From: Candidatus Fermentibacterota bacterium
Lineage (GTDB): Bacteria > Fermentibacterota > Fermentibacteria > Fermentibacterales > JCC-6
Direction: 5' to 3'
NCBI GenBank assembly: GCA_014728175.1
Contig: WJMA01000017.1
Coordinates: 62,001-126,000, forward strand
DNA: 64,000 nt
Part shown: positions 9,047 to 17,286 of the stretch, in pieces
Position numbering within the stretch: the first letter of the stretch is position 1
Layout: each line of letters starts with the position of its first letter
The notes under the pieces: model-generated
What the model was told of the DNA's origin: nothing
What the model saw: the letters and a program-made list of their open reading frames with translations, nothing else
The model's database searches: none
Translations under genes and position numbers: made by a program

Positions 9047-12000
9047 TCAGTTGTTCTCTCCCTTTTCGGCCGACTGGACCGCAGAGCCGCCCGTCGTCCT
9101 GGTGTATCTAAGCACGACCTCCCTGAGCGTCTGCAGGAACTGGTCCACCCTTATCGGTTTGGGGATGTAGCCGTCCATTCCGGCATCCAGGCATTTTTCC
9201 TTGTCGCCGACCATGGCATGGGCGGTCATGGCTATTATGGGAATGTGGTCGCCGGTCTCCCTCTCCCTCTCCCGTATCTTCTCGGTGGCCTCCAACCCGT
9301 CCATTTTCGGCATTTGTACGTCCATCAGAATGGCGTCGAAATCGGTCTTGGCCGAGAACTCCAGCGCCTCGATGCCGTTCCTGGCCACCTCCACTATATG
9401 GCCGTACTTCTCCAGGATCTTTATGGCCAGCTTCCTGTTGACCGGGTTGTCCTCGGCCAGGAGGATGTGAAGCGATTGCTCGTCGGGGGATTCCATGAGG
9501 GTGTACCTGGTGAGAAGCTTCTCGCTGGGCCTGTCGGTCGTCTCCGCGCCCAGGAGCTTCCTCATGGTGCTTACCACCTCGGTGAGGCGGATGGGCTTGG
9601 GTAGATAGGCCTCTATGCCCAGCTCGCGGCACTTGGCCGCGTCTCCCCGCACCCCTATCGAGGTGAGAATGATCACCTTGATGTTGGAGATCAGGGGATC
9701 GCCCTTGATCTTTTTCGACAGCTCGAAACCGTCCATGAACGGCATCTGCACATCCAGAAGCGCGAAGTCGTACGGCTCCCCTCTGGCCGCGGCCTCCCGC
9801 AGCAGGCTCAGGCCGTTCGGAGCGTTGGACACCTCGTCCGTGATGATTCCCAACGGTCTTAGCATCTCGGTTAATATCAAGCGGTTGGTCTTGTTGTCGT
9901 CTACGATGAGCACCCGGAGTCCCTTCAGGTCGTCCAGCCCGGGCACCTCCATCTGTTCACGCTGCTTCCTGAGATCGAAGCGGGCCAGGAAGTGGAAGGT
10001 GCTTCCCACCTCCACCTCGCTCTCCGCCCACATCCTGCCTTCCATCATCTCCGCTATCTGCCTGGATATGGTCAGGCCCAGGCCCGTTCCCTCGTGACGC
10101 CTGGTGTAGGAGCCGTCGGCCTGCCGGAAGGTCTTGAAGATCTCCTCCAGCATGCTCTGTTCTATCCCTCTTCCGGTATCGCTCACCGAGAAGTGCAGCA
10201 GCACCGAGTCGGCGTCTTCCTCCTTCACCTTGCACTCCACCAGGATCTCACCCTCGTCCGTGAACTTGATCGCGTTGCCCACCAGGTTGACTATCACCTG
10301 CTTCAGCCTCCCGGGATCTCCACTCAGCTCGGTGGGCACGTCCGGGAGTATCCTGCAGGCCAAGGCTATCCCCTTCTCGTGAGACCTCAACGCCAGGGCC
10401 TTTATGGTGGTTTCCAGGGTGGTCCTCAGGTTGAAGTCTATCTCCTCCAGCTCCAGGCGTCCGGCCTCCATCTTGGAAAAGTCCAGTATGTCGTTGAGCA
10501 GGTTCAGAAGCGATTCGGCGGATTCGATCAACAGCTCCAGGTACTCCCTCTGCTCGGCGGTGACATCGGTGCTCAGGGTTAGGTCGGCCATTCCCATTAT
10601 CGCGTTCATGGGAGTCCTGATCTCGTGGGACATGTTGGCCAGGAACTGACTCTTGGCCCGGTTGGCCCTCTCTGCCTCGTCGCGGGACTCGATCAGCTCC
10701 TGCTCCATCTGCTTGCGGGCGGTGATGTCTATGAAGCTGTCTATGATGTATTGCTTGCCCTGGTACTCCACCTTCTTCACGGTCTTTATCACCGGGATCT
10801 CGGTGCCGTCCGGGCGGAGGGCGGTCGACTCCGCCTTGACCGAGTCGGAGCCGGCGGCCTCGATCAGACACTCGTCCTCTTTCTCGCAGGGGCAAATCAG
10901 CCCGTAGCAGTTCTTGCCCAGCAGTTTGTCCAGGGTCAGGCCGAGTACCTCCTCGGCCGCGGGGTTGGCGTCCTCAATTACTTTGCTTTCGTAGTCTATC
11001 AGCACCACGGGGATCATCAGGGAGTCCAGAACCGTCTTCAGCCACCGCTGGCTGTTGCGCACCGCCTGCTCGGCCCGCTTGCTCTGAACCACCTTGGCTA
11101 TGGTCTCCGAGACGTAGACCAACAGGTCCAGGTCGTCATCGGTGTATCCCTTCTCCGCGGTGAACTTCTGCACCGCCACCACCCCTATAACCTCGTCTCC
11201 TATCAGCAGGGGAACCCCCAGCCATTCCTCGGAGGGCTCACCGATGATCTTCAGCTCGCCCATCTCGCTGAGGCGTTTCTGGTCTTCCTTGGTGGCCAGG
11301 AGAGGCTTGCCGGTCCTTCTGACGTAGTCGGTCAGACCGTCGGATACGTCCATGGGAATCCCGATCTCGATCTGGGGCTCGTCGTACTTGTCCGCGAAGT
11401 AGGGGAAGGTGTACAGGCCGGTCTCGATGTCGTACAGGGATACGTAGAAGTTCTCGGCGTCCAGGAGCCTTCCCAGCTCCTTGTGGATCCGCTCCAGGAG
11501 CTCTTCCAGGGTACGGGACTCCGTCGAGGCCTGGGCGATGTTGTACAGCACCTCGTTCCTGCGCTCGGCCCGCACCCTCTCCCGGATGTCCTTGTAAATG
11601 GCGAATACACCTATCTGCTCTCCGTCCATGGTAATGGGGTATCCCAATAGGGCGACGTCGATGGGGGTTCCGTCCTTGTGCATTCTTACGGACTCCCCGA
11701 TCACCCCGTGTCCGTTCAGAACCTCGGCGGAGAGCTTGCTGGCCCCGTTGCGAAGCTCCTCGGGGACGATGAGATCGTTAATGCACCGCCCGGCGGTCTC
11801 CTCCTGGGTGTATCCGAACATCTCCCGGAAGGCCTTGTTGGCGCGGATTACCATATCGTTGTTGTCCAGCATGACTATGGCCTCGGGGGAGTTCTCGAAC
11901 AGCTGCCTGAAGTGGGCCCTCTCGAAGTCCAGCTTGGTCTCGGCCTCCTTCTGGGGGGTGATGTCCTCCAGTATGCCCTCGTAGAGGAGGGACTCCCCCG

Positions 12001-12712
12001 AGGAGCCCTTTATCACCCTGGCGCTGTCCCTGGCCCAGAAGACCTCGCCGTCCCGGTTCCTGAACCGGTTCTCGAAACCGGTTATCCCGCCTTCCCGGTC
12101 GGCTATGGCCCGCCAGCGCTCCTGGTCCTCCGAATCCACGTAGAACTCGCTTACGTTAAGGCCCTCGACCTCGGGTCGGGCGGAGTAGCCGAACATGTCG
12201 GCGAACCTGGCGTTGGCGTACTTGATCTTACCCCGGCGGTCGGTCACGTAGAAGCCCACCGGCAGGGATTCCAGCAACTGCATGTTCCAGGCCGGCCTGA
12301 CGGATCTGTCCTCCTGGAGATGGGATACGCCGAACCATCGCCGCAGGATCATCCCCACGCTGCCCCGGTAGTTCCCCACCAGCGATATCACCGCGGAGTC
12401 CTCGGTGGGAAGCAAGCTCTTCGGAACCTCCGAGCTGTCCTCGCTCAACAGCAGCAGGGGGTAGTCGGCCCATCTTCTTCGTAGCTCGGTGGCCAGGTCC
12501 TCCGACTCGCTCTCCCTGACGCAGGAGGACTCGAAGATGATCAGATCGGGGAAGGTGTCGGGGGGGAGGCGGTCCAGGTCTTCGGTTCCTTCCAGGCGTA
12601 GTATGGAGAACAGGGACAGCCCTGCGGAGAGCTCTTCCCTTATCAGCTCATGCAGGTCGTCTTTGACGCACACCAGAAGCGTGAAGCTGTGCATGTCCGA
12701 TGTTACTCCCAT
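9047..12712 (-). CDS. Hybrid sensor histidine kinase (PAS-PAS-GAF-PAS-HisKA-HATPase-REC-REC)
   Basis: This 1221-residue soluble kinase has no TM segment. Order: a degenerate receiver-like N-terminus (1-130), PAS (140-260), PAS (265-385), GAF (395-550) and a third PAS (555-680) with a cysteine cluster (ICPCEKEDEC). HisKA follows with phospho-acceptor His696 in MSHEIRTPMN, then HATPase_c with NAIKFTDEG, DTGRGI and GTGLGL. Two receivers carry phospho-acceptors Asp987 (FALLDVQMPF) and Asp1131 (AILMDVQMPK). No output or HPt domain is present, so phosphotransfer to a separate HPt or regulator is expected. ATG at 12712 is chosen over ATG at 12718 because the GAGGA ribosome site is 7 bases from the former and abuts the latter. 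It lies in the long minus-strand signalling gene run. Confidence 0.95.
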   Translation of the reverse strand: MGVTSDMHSFTLLVCVKDDLHELIREELSAGLSLFSILRLEGTEDLDRLPPDTFPDLIIFESSCVRESESEDLATELRRRWADYPLLLLSEDSSEVPKSLLPTEDSAVISLVGNYRGSVGMILRRWFGVSHLQEDRSVRPAWNMQLLESLPVGFYVTDRRGKIKYANARFADMFGYSARPEVEGLNVSEFYVDSEDQERWRAIADREGGITGFENRFRNRDGEVFWARDSARVIKGSSGESLLYEGILEDITPQKEAETKLDFERAHFRQLFENSPEAIVMLDNNDMVIRANKAFREMFGYTQEETAGRCINDLIVPEELRNGASKLSAEVLNGHGVIGESVRMHKDGTPIDVALLGYPITMDGEQIGVFAIYKDIRERVRAERRNEVLYNIAQASTESRTLEELLERIHKELGRLLDAENFYVSLYDIETGLYTFPYFADKYDEPQIEIGIPMDVSDGLTDYVRRTGKPLLATKEDQKRLSEMGELKIIGEPSEEWLGVPLLIGDEVIGVVAVQKFTAEKGYTDDDLDLLVYVSETIAKVVQSKRAEQAVRNSQRWLKTVLDSLMIPVVLIDYESKVIEDANPAAEEVLGLTLDKLLGKNCYGLICPCEKEDECLIEAAGSDSVKAESTALRPDGTEIPVIKTVKKVEYQGKQYIIDSFIDITARKQMEQELIESRDEAERANRAKSQFLANMSHEIRTPMNAIMGMADLTLSTDVTAEQREYLELLIESAESLLNLLNDILDFSKMEAGRLELEEIDFNLRTTLETTIKALALRSHEKGIALACRILPDVPTELSGDPGRLKQVIVNLVGNAIKFTDEGEILVECKVKEEDADSVLLHFSVSDTGRGIEQSMLEEIFKTFRQADGSYTRRHEGTGLGLTISRQIAEMMEGRMWAESEVEVGSTFHFLARFDLRKQREQMEVPGLDDLKGLRVLIVDDNKTNRLILTEMLRPLGIITDEVSNAPNGLSLLREAAARGEPYDFALLDVQMPFMDGFELSKKIKGDPLISNIKVIILTSIGVRGDAAKCRELGIEAYLPKPIRLTEVVSTMRKLLGAETTDRPSEKLLTRYTLMESPDEQSLHILLAEDNPVNRKLAIKILEKYGHIVEVARNGIEALEFSAKTDFDAILMDVQMPKMDGLEATEKIRERERETGDHIPIIAMTAHAMVGDKEKCLDAGMDGYIPKPIRVDQFLQTLREVVLRYTRTTGGSAVQSAEKGENN

Positions 12713-12807
12713 GATCATTCCTCGGCTTGACCAAGCATCTACAAGCTAAACCTATGAAGCGCGGTGATCGAAGGCAAAGACGTAGAGTCTCCCCCTTCGG
12801 CCCCTGG

Positions 12808-13611
12808 TCAGTCTTGGCCGCGTGGATTCAGCCGTTCCAGCCATTCCAGTCCTACGGTAAAGCTGTAGGGCCAGTTCTTCCCGGTTACCAGGAGCCCGGT
12901 GGAGTCTGGAAGAAGGGCCGTGCCGTTGAGTACTCCGGCCCGTGGAAAGCGGCGCCGGTCGAGAAGGGCCGAGCAGTCCAGAATCAGCACCACCTCTCCG
13001 GTGGAGGGATCGATCACCAGTATCCGGTCCGATCGGTACCGGTTGGCCAGAACGAAGCGACCGACGCTCTCCAGCTCGTTCAAACCGCCTTGGGGCCGTC
13101 CGCTCACGGTTACCTGAAAGGAGTCGACCGGCAGAAAGCTTTCCGGGTTCCGGACCCTGATGACGTTGGAACCGTCGCTGGTAAGCAGATTGCCCCGGTA
13201 CTCGCATATTCCCCATCCTTCGGTCTCCAGAGGGAGCCGGGAGAGGATGCGCAGGCTCTCGGGGTCGAAGGTGTACGCCGTTCCCTCCCTCCAGGTGAGA
13301 AGGTAGCCCACTCCGTCCAGTAGCGTTAGGCCCTCTGCGAAGACGCTGTCCGGAAGGGATACGGTGAGCGATACCCGGTAGTCGGAAAGGTCCAGGATGG
13401 AGATGGTCGACGAGCCGTAACCCCCGCCGCTCTCGTACACACGGTCTTGGTAGGCTTCCAGCCCCTGGGTGAATACGGTGGCCCGATGGGAGCGGACGTC
13501 GATAATCCGCGGTCTGTGTACGGGCACCCCGCCCGTTTCGCCGGGAGGGCTGCTGCAGCCCGGCAGGAGAAGAGCGCAAACGAAGGCCAGTGCCTTGAGG
13601 CGGGCCGACAG
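12808..13611 (-). CDS. Lipoprotein glutaminyl-peptide cyclotransferase (Glu_cyclase_2 family)
   Basis: The product matches the plant/bacterial-type glutamine cyclotransferase five-bladed propeller: FTQGLE--QDRVYES-G-YG-S, FAEGLTLL, LNELE-V-----AN----D-I--IDP, and VLNG-A--P----L-VTGK-WP. The enzyme converts N-terminal Gln to pyroglutamate on exported proteins. An in-frame GTG at 13527 gives 239 residues and no signal peptide. Upstream in the same open frame the sequence reads LKALAFVCALLLPGC, a clear lipoprotein signal with lipobox. No ATG, GTG or TTG exists upstream, so a CTG at 13611 (267 residues) or ATA at 13617 is the likely start; an AAGGA lies 14 or 8 bases before them. The gene begins 17 bases after the M48 gene, whose stop codon overlaps that ribosome site. 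Confidence 0.82.
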   Translation of the reverse strand: MSARLKALAFVCALLLPGCSSPPGETGGVPVHRPRIIDVRSHRATVFTQGLEAYQDRVYESGGGYGSSTISILDLSDYRVSLTVSLPDSVFAEGLTLLDGVGYLLTWREGTAYTFDPESLRILSRLPLETEGWGICEYRGNLLTSDGSNVIRVRNPESFLPVDSFQVTVSGRPQGGLNELESVGRFVLANRYRSDRILVIDPSTGEVVLILDCSALLDRRRFPRAGVLNGTALLPDSTGLLVTGKNWPYSFTVGLEWLERLNPRGQD

Positions 13612-13628
13612 ATTTATTCGTCGCGTCC

Positions 13629-14573
13629 TTACCGTCCGCCCGAGCCCCGTCTTCCTCCGGAGCCCTCCCGACCGCCGCTCTCCTCCGTCCGGGGATCTGC
13701 CGAGCCTTCCTTGGAGGAGATGTAGAGCTGGAACCTGTGGTTCCTGGCTTGCTCTCCCGTTGGATCATAGTCGGCTCCGGAGGAGTTCTCCGCGACCACT
13801 TCCAGCCTGTCCTCCGGCGAGGGATGGGTCTGCCAGAATCCCGGCCCGGACCGCTCGTCGATGAGACTCATGCGCTCCAGGACCCTCTCCAGGGCGTTCG
13901 GATCGTAGCCGGACTTGTCCAGAATGTTCACCGCCAGGCTGTCCGCCTGCTTCTCCGATTCCCTGCTGTATCCCTTGGTGACCAGGTTGGAGGTTATGTC
14001 CTCCACCACGTCGCCGTACTGCTCGGATATCTCCCGGACCTGGTCGCTGCCCCATCTCTCCGCGGCCTCCGTGCCCATGAGAGAGAGCGCGCCCACCATC
14101 TTGGCCTTTTCCACGGACCGCAGCCCGTGCTCGAGGGCCACATGGGCCACCTCGTGGGCCAGGATTCCCGCCAGCTCGTCCTCGCTTTCGGCGAGGTCGA
14201 ACAATCCCCTGGTGACGAAGATCAGGCCACCGGGGCAGGCCATTGCGTTTATCTCCTCGCTGTCCAGGAGGAGGAAATGGTAGCCGCCGTACGTCGTGGG
14301 ACGGGGTGAGAAGCAGGCCACCGCCGTCCCCACCATGTTCAGGTACTGCTGCAGCGAATCGTTCTGCACCGAATCGTACCTGTAGAGGATGTTCGCGGCC
14401 ACCGCTCTTCCTATGAAGTACTCCTCGGACTCGGTTATCTCACGGGCGGCGTCGCTCAGGGCGGTGCCCACCTCAATGGCCGTGCTGACGTCGTCGCTGG
14501 TGACCACGTCCGCCACGTCACCCAGGCCGAAAGCCACTAGAGACATCGCTAGAAGAAGGGTTGCGGTCGTCAT
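13629..14573 (-). CDS. M48-family zinc metalloprotease (periplasmic)
   Basis: This 314-residue protein has an N-terminal signal peptide (TTATLLLAMSLVAFGLG). It carries the zincin motif HEVAH with zinc ligands His140 and His144 and catalytic Glu141; the third ligand is in EKQADSLAV about 65 residues later. The C-terminal tail is Ser/Gly/Arg-rich and low-complexity. The family (BepA/LoiP-like) performs quality control of outer-membrane and periplasmic proteins. The start overlaps the SH3 gene by 4 bases (ATGA), and the glutaminyl cyclase follows closely, so three envelope-directed proteins are co-expressed. Confidence 0.93.
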   Translation of the reverse strand: MTTATLLLAMSLVAFGLGDVADVVTSDDVSTAIEVGTALSDAAREITESEEYFIGRAVAANILYRYDSVQNDSLQQYLNMVGTAVACFSPRPTTYGGYHFLLLDSEEINAMACPGGLIFVTRGLFDLAESEDELAGILAHEVAHVALEHGLRSVEKAKMVGALSLMGTEAAERWGSDQVREISEQYGDVVEDITSNLVTKGYSRESEKQADSLAVNILDKSGYDPNALERVLERMSLIDERSGPGFWQTHPSPEDRLEVVAENSSGADYDPTGEQARNHRFQLYISSKEGSADPRTEESGGREGSGGRRGSGGR

Positions 14574-15109
14574 CTTCTACCACCCCTTCCTTCTCCCTGG
14601 GATTCCGACTCGGGTGTATCCTGCTGCTGCGATTCGGAGGAGGGTATCAGGCCGCCCTGGGCCAGGAAATCCCTCAACTCGTCCGGGGTAACCTCCAGGC
14701 TCTCCATGTCGTCTACCAGCTCGAAGTCCAGGTCGGGGTGGTCGCTGCTGTAGGCGTCCTCCACGTCGGAGTTGAACCCTCGGCCGGCCAGCATTACCTC
14801 GTCGGAGCTGACCTCTCCGGAGCCTTCTCCGACCTCACCCTCGCCTATCACCGCTCCGGTGAGGCTGGTGCCGTGAATCCAACCGGCAAGGCCCCCAGAG
14901 GTGGAGCAATGGAACCAATCGTCCTCGCTCTCCAGTACGTCCACAACCTCCCCGAAATCCAGCCCGCAAACCGGTTGCGCGTAGAAGACCGGCCGGGGAA
15001 ACATGTGCTGGCCCCTTACCTTTACCGTTGCCTGCTGCCCGACCTCCGGCTCGTCGTCAGCGAACGAGGCCGCCAATAGCAGCAAGGCGATCATCGAAAT
15101 CACTCTCAT
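14570..15109 (-). CDS. Exported SH3-like domain protein
   Basis: The 179-residue product has a signal peptide (MRVISMIALLLLAASFA) and a bacterial SH3-like fold at about 25-90. The fold signature is VRGQHMFPRPVF ... DFGEVVDVLESEDDWFHCST-GGLAGWIHG. A long acidic, low-complexity C-terminus rich in Ser, Glu, Asp and Gly follows. SH3b domains usually bind cell-wall peptides or partner proteins. It is translationally coupled to the downstream M48 protease and may act as its recruiter or inhibitor (inference). A GAGG ribosome site lies before the ATG. Confidence 0.8.
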   Translation of the reverse strand: MRVISMIALLLLAASFADDEPEVGQQATVKVRGQHMFPRPVFYAQPVCGLDFGEVVDVLESEDDWFHCSTSGGLAGWIHGTSLTGAVIGEGEVGEGSGEVSSDEVMLAGRGFNSDVEDAYSSDHPDLDFELVDDMESLEVTPDELRDFLAQGGLIPSSESQQQDTPESESQGEGRGGRR

Positions 15110-15151
15110 ATCGTCCTCACTCTCGGCTGTATTCCCACGGTGTAGTAGGTT

Positions 15152-17275
15152 CTACTTGCTTGTAAGAATGAATATTCCATCCCGGTAATCGTTCGTCTCC
15201 CCCCTCATGATGCTCTCGCACCTCGTTCTCATGGCCCGGGAGGGCGGGTCGTCGGGGATCGTGGAGAAGAGCTCCGCGGCTTCCTTCAAATCTCCCCGCC
15301 TGTACGTGGTCAGTGCCTTTTCGTAGGCCTTCAGCCTACGGAGGGTTTCGTCCGAGGCGTCGCTCCTGAAGCCCAGAAGCTCCCGGATGGTAACCGGCCT
15401 TTTCTGGCCTACCACCCTAACCGTGTCCAGCTCCCGGAAGAGGAACTCCGGACCGGCCGCCTCGGCGGTGGCCGAGCTGGCCATGGTTTTCGTACCGTAA
15501 ACCTTGTTGGTCCCCTCCAGCCTGGAGGCCAGGTTCACCGCCTCTCCCATCATGGTGTAATCGAACCGCTTCTGCGACCCCATGTTCCCCACGACCATGC
15601 TTCCGGTATTGAGCCCGATTCTGGTGCGCAGCTCGGGAAATCCCTGCTCCACCAGTTGGGGGTTAAGGCTGTCGTGGAGCTCCTGGCACCGAACCGCGGA
15701 GGTGCAGGCCCTACGGGCGTGGTCGTCGAATCTCAATGGGGCCCCCCAAAAAGCAATGATAGCATCCCCCTCGAACTTGTCCACCGTTCCGCCGGTCTCC
15801 ATTACGATGTCGGCCATCCTGGTCAGGTAGATGTTCAGAAGGCCTACCAATCTCTCCGGGTCCAGCCCCTCGGAGATGGAGGTGAATCCCTGCACGTCGG
15901 AGAAGAAGGCGGTCATGACCCTCTTCTCCCCGCCCAGTCTCAGCTTATCCGGGGACTCGATGACTTCCCTGACCACGTCCGGAGAGAGGTACTGGCTGAA
16001 GGCCCGCCTTATCATCCTTTTCTGCCTGGTTGCGTGGCTGTAGGAGACCACCCCCCCGAACAGAAGCGTAAGCACCCCCGAGGACAGGGGGAAGGCGGCG
16101 TCCAGCCACAGGCCCTGCCGGAAGGCCAGAATGGTGGCCGCGGCGTACAGCAGCACCACCAGCCATCCGGATACCGCGGCCGCGGTAACCGACCGCCACA
16201 CGGCGAATCCGATGCCCGCCAGCAGAGAGACCAGAAGGGCCAGTAGAAGGGAGTAGGTCCCCGAAACTCTTCCCAGGCCGTTCCCCCACAGCAGGTTGTC
16301 CGTGGCCGTGGCCAATACCTCCACCCCCGGATACACGGCGGAGTAGGGAGTAGGCTTCAGGTCCATCAGGGCCGCCGCGGTGTAACCTACCAGAACCACC
16401 GCTCCATCGAACACGGTGGAATCCAGCCCGGGGGAGCCGCCGGCAGCCATGGCGTCCATCGCGGCGAACAGGTCGGCGATGGGAACGTACCTGTAGGTCT
16501 CCCTGGGGCCGTGGAAGCGTAGGATCAACCTTCGGTCTTCGTCCAGACGGACCGTTCTATCGCCCAGGTGTATGCCGTCCGAATCCAGTGAGGTTTCCGG
16601 CCGCCCGGAGGCCAGCCAGGCTAAAGCCAAAGGCAGGGAAGGGACGATGCCTTCCGGGGTGGCGGTCGCTACCCTGATTCTTCTGAACACTCCGTCGGGG
16701 TCCGGTCTCTGGGAGGTGCTTCCCAGGATCGTCGCCCCGCGCAGTATCTCCGGGGCGGGGGGATTGCAGGCCAGGGCGGAGTCCACCTGCGGCCCGCACG
16801 TTTCCAAAGGCATAAGGGCTTGCGGAGGAAAGTCGGTAGTTGCCTCGGAAGGTCCGTGGGAGCGGCTGTGGAGCTCCACGGCAAAGACCGTGGACAGCTT
16901 GGAGGCGCTGGCTCCCAGAATGGAGTCGTCCGCCGTTCCGTACATGGAGGGTAGCTCGAAGAGAATGTCGAAGGCCACGATGCGCGCTCCCCACCTTCTC
17001 ATCAGGTCCAGGACCTGTCCGTACATCTGTCTGGGCCAGGGCCAGCTGAGCCAGGACAGCCTCTCCATGGAATCGTTGTTTAGCACCACGATGACTATGC
17101 TGTCGCTGGCCTGGTCCGGGGTGGGGAAGAGCTGGAAGCGGAGGTCCAGGGTCTGGCCCTCCAGAGCCCTGAAGAATCCCAGACCGGAGACCGTCCATAC
17201 CACGAGCACCGAGAGAACCGCGATTCCGGTCAGCCTTATCCACAGGTCGGTGGGGAGCTTGCGGAGAAGCTCCAT
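15152..17275 (-). CDS. CHASE2-domain adenylate/guanylate cyclase
   Basis: This 707-residue protein has one N-terminal TM helix (about 13-32), an extracytoplasmic CHASE2 sensor (about 35-330), three TM helices (about 335-410) and a class III cyclase domain (about 450-625). The cyclase carries the metal aspartates FSDVQGFT and KFEGDAIIAFWG, and the transition-state region VNLASRLEG. The Lys before FEGD and the Asp in RFDYT fit an ATP-specific cyclase (inference). The C-terminus (KAYEKALTTYRRGDLKEAAELF) is the helical tail usual for CHASE2 cyclases. cAMP could serve the cNMP-binding MscS channel nearby. The upstream HD-GYP gene ends 11 bases away. Confidence 0.93.
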   Translation of the reverse strand: MELLRKLPTDLWIRLTGIAVLSVLVVWTVSGLGFFRALEGQTLDLRFQLFPTPDQASDSIVIVVLNNDSMERLSWLSWPWPRQMYGQVLDLMRRWGARIVAFDILFELPSMYGTADDSILGASASKLSTVFAVELHSRSHGPSEATTDFPPQALMPLETCGPQVDSALACNPPAPEILRGATILGSTSQRPDPDGVFRRIRVATATPEGIVPSLPLALAWLASGRPETSLDSDGIHLGDRTVRLDEDRRLILRFHGPRETYRYVPIADLFAAMDAMAAGGSPGLDSTVFDGAVVLVGYTAAALMDLKPTPYSAVYPGVEVLATATDNLLWGNGLGRVSGTYSLLLALLVSLLAGIGFAVWRSVTAAAVSGWLVVLLYAAATILAFRQGLWLDAAFPLSSGVLTLLFGGVVSYSHATRQKRMIRRAFSQYLSPDVVREVIESPDKLRLGGEKRVMTAFFSDVQGFTSISEGLDPERLVGLLNIYLTRMADIVMETGGTVDKFEGDAIIAFWGAPLRFDDHARRACTSAVRCQELHDSLNPQLVEQGFPELRTRIGLNTGSMVVGNMGSQKRFDYTMMGEAVNLASRLEGTNKVYGTKTMASSATAEAAGPEFLFRELDTVRVVGQKRPVTIRELLGFRSDASDETLRRLKAYEKALTTYRRGDLKEAAELFSTIPDDPPSRAMRTRCESIMRGETNDYRDGIFILTSK

Positions 17276-17286
17276 CTTCCGCTCTC

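Noticed and set aside
12752-13768. Minus-strand open frame of 338 codons across the cyclotransferase
   Set aside because: It is in a different frame from the conserved glutaminyl cyclase propeller; its Arg/Pro/Ser-rich product has no recognisable domain.
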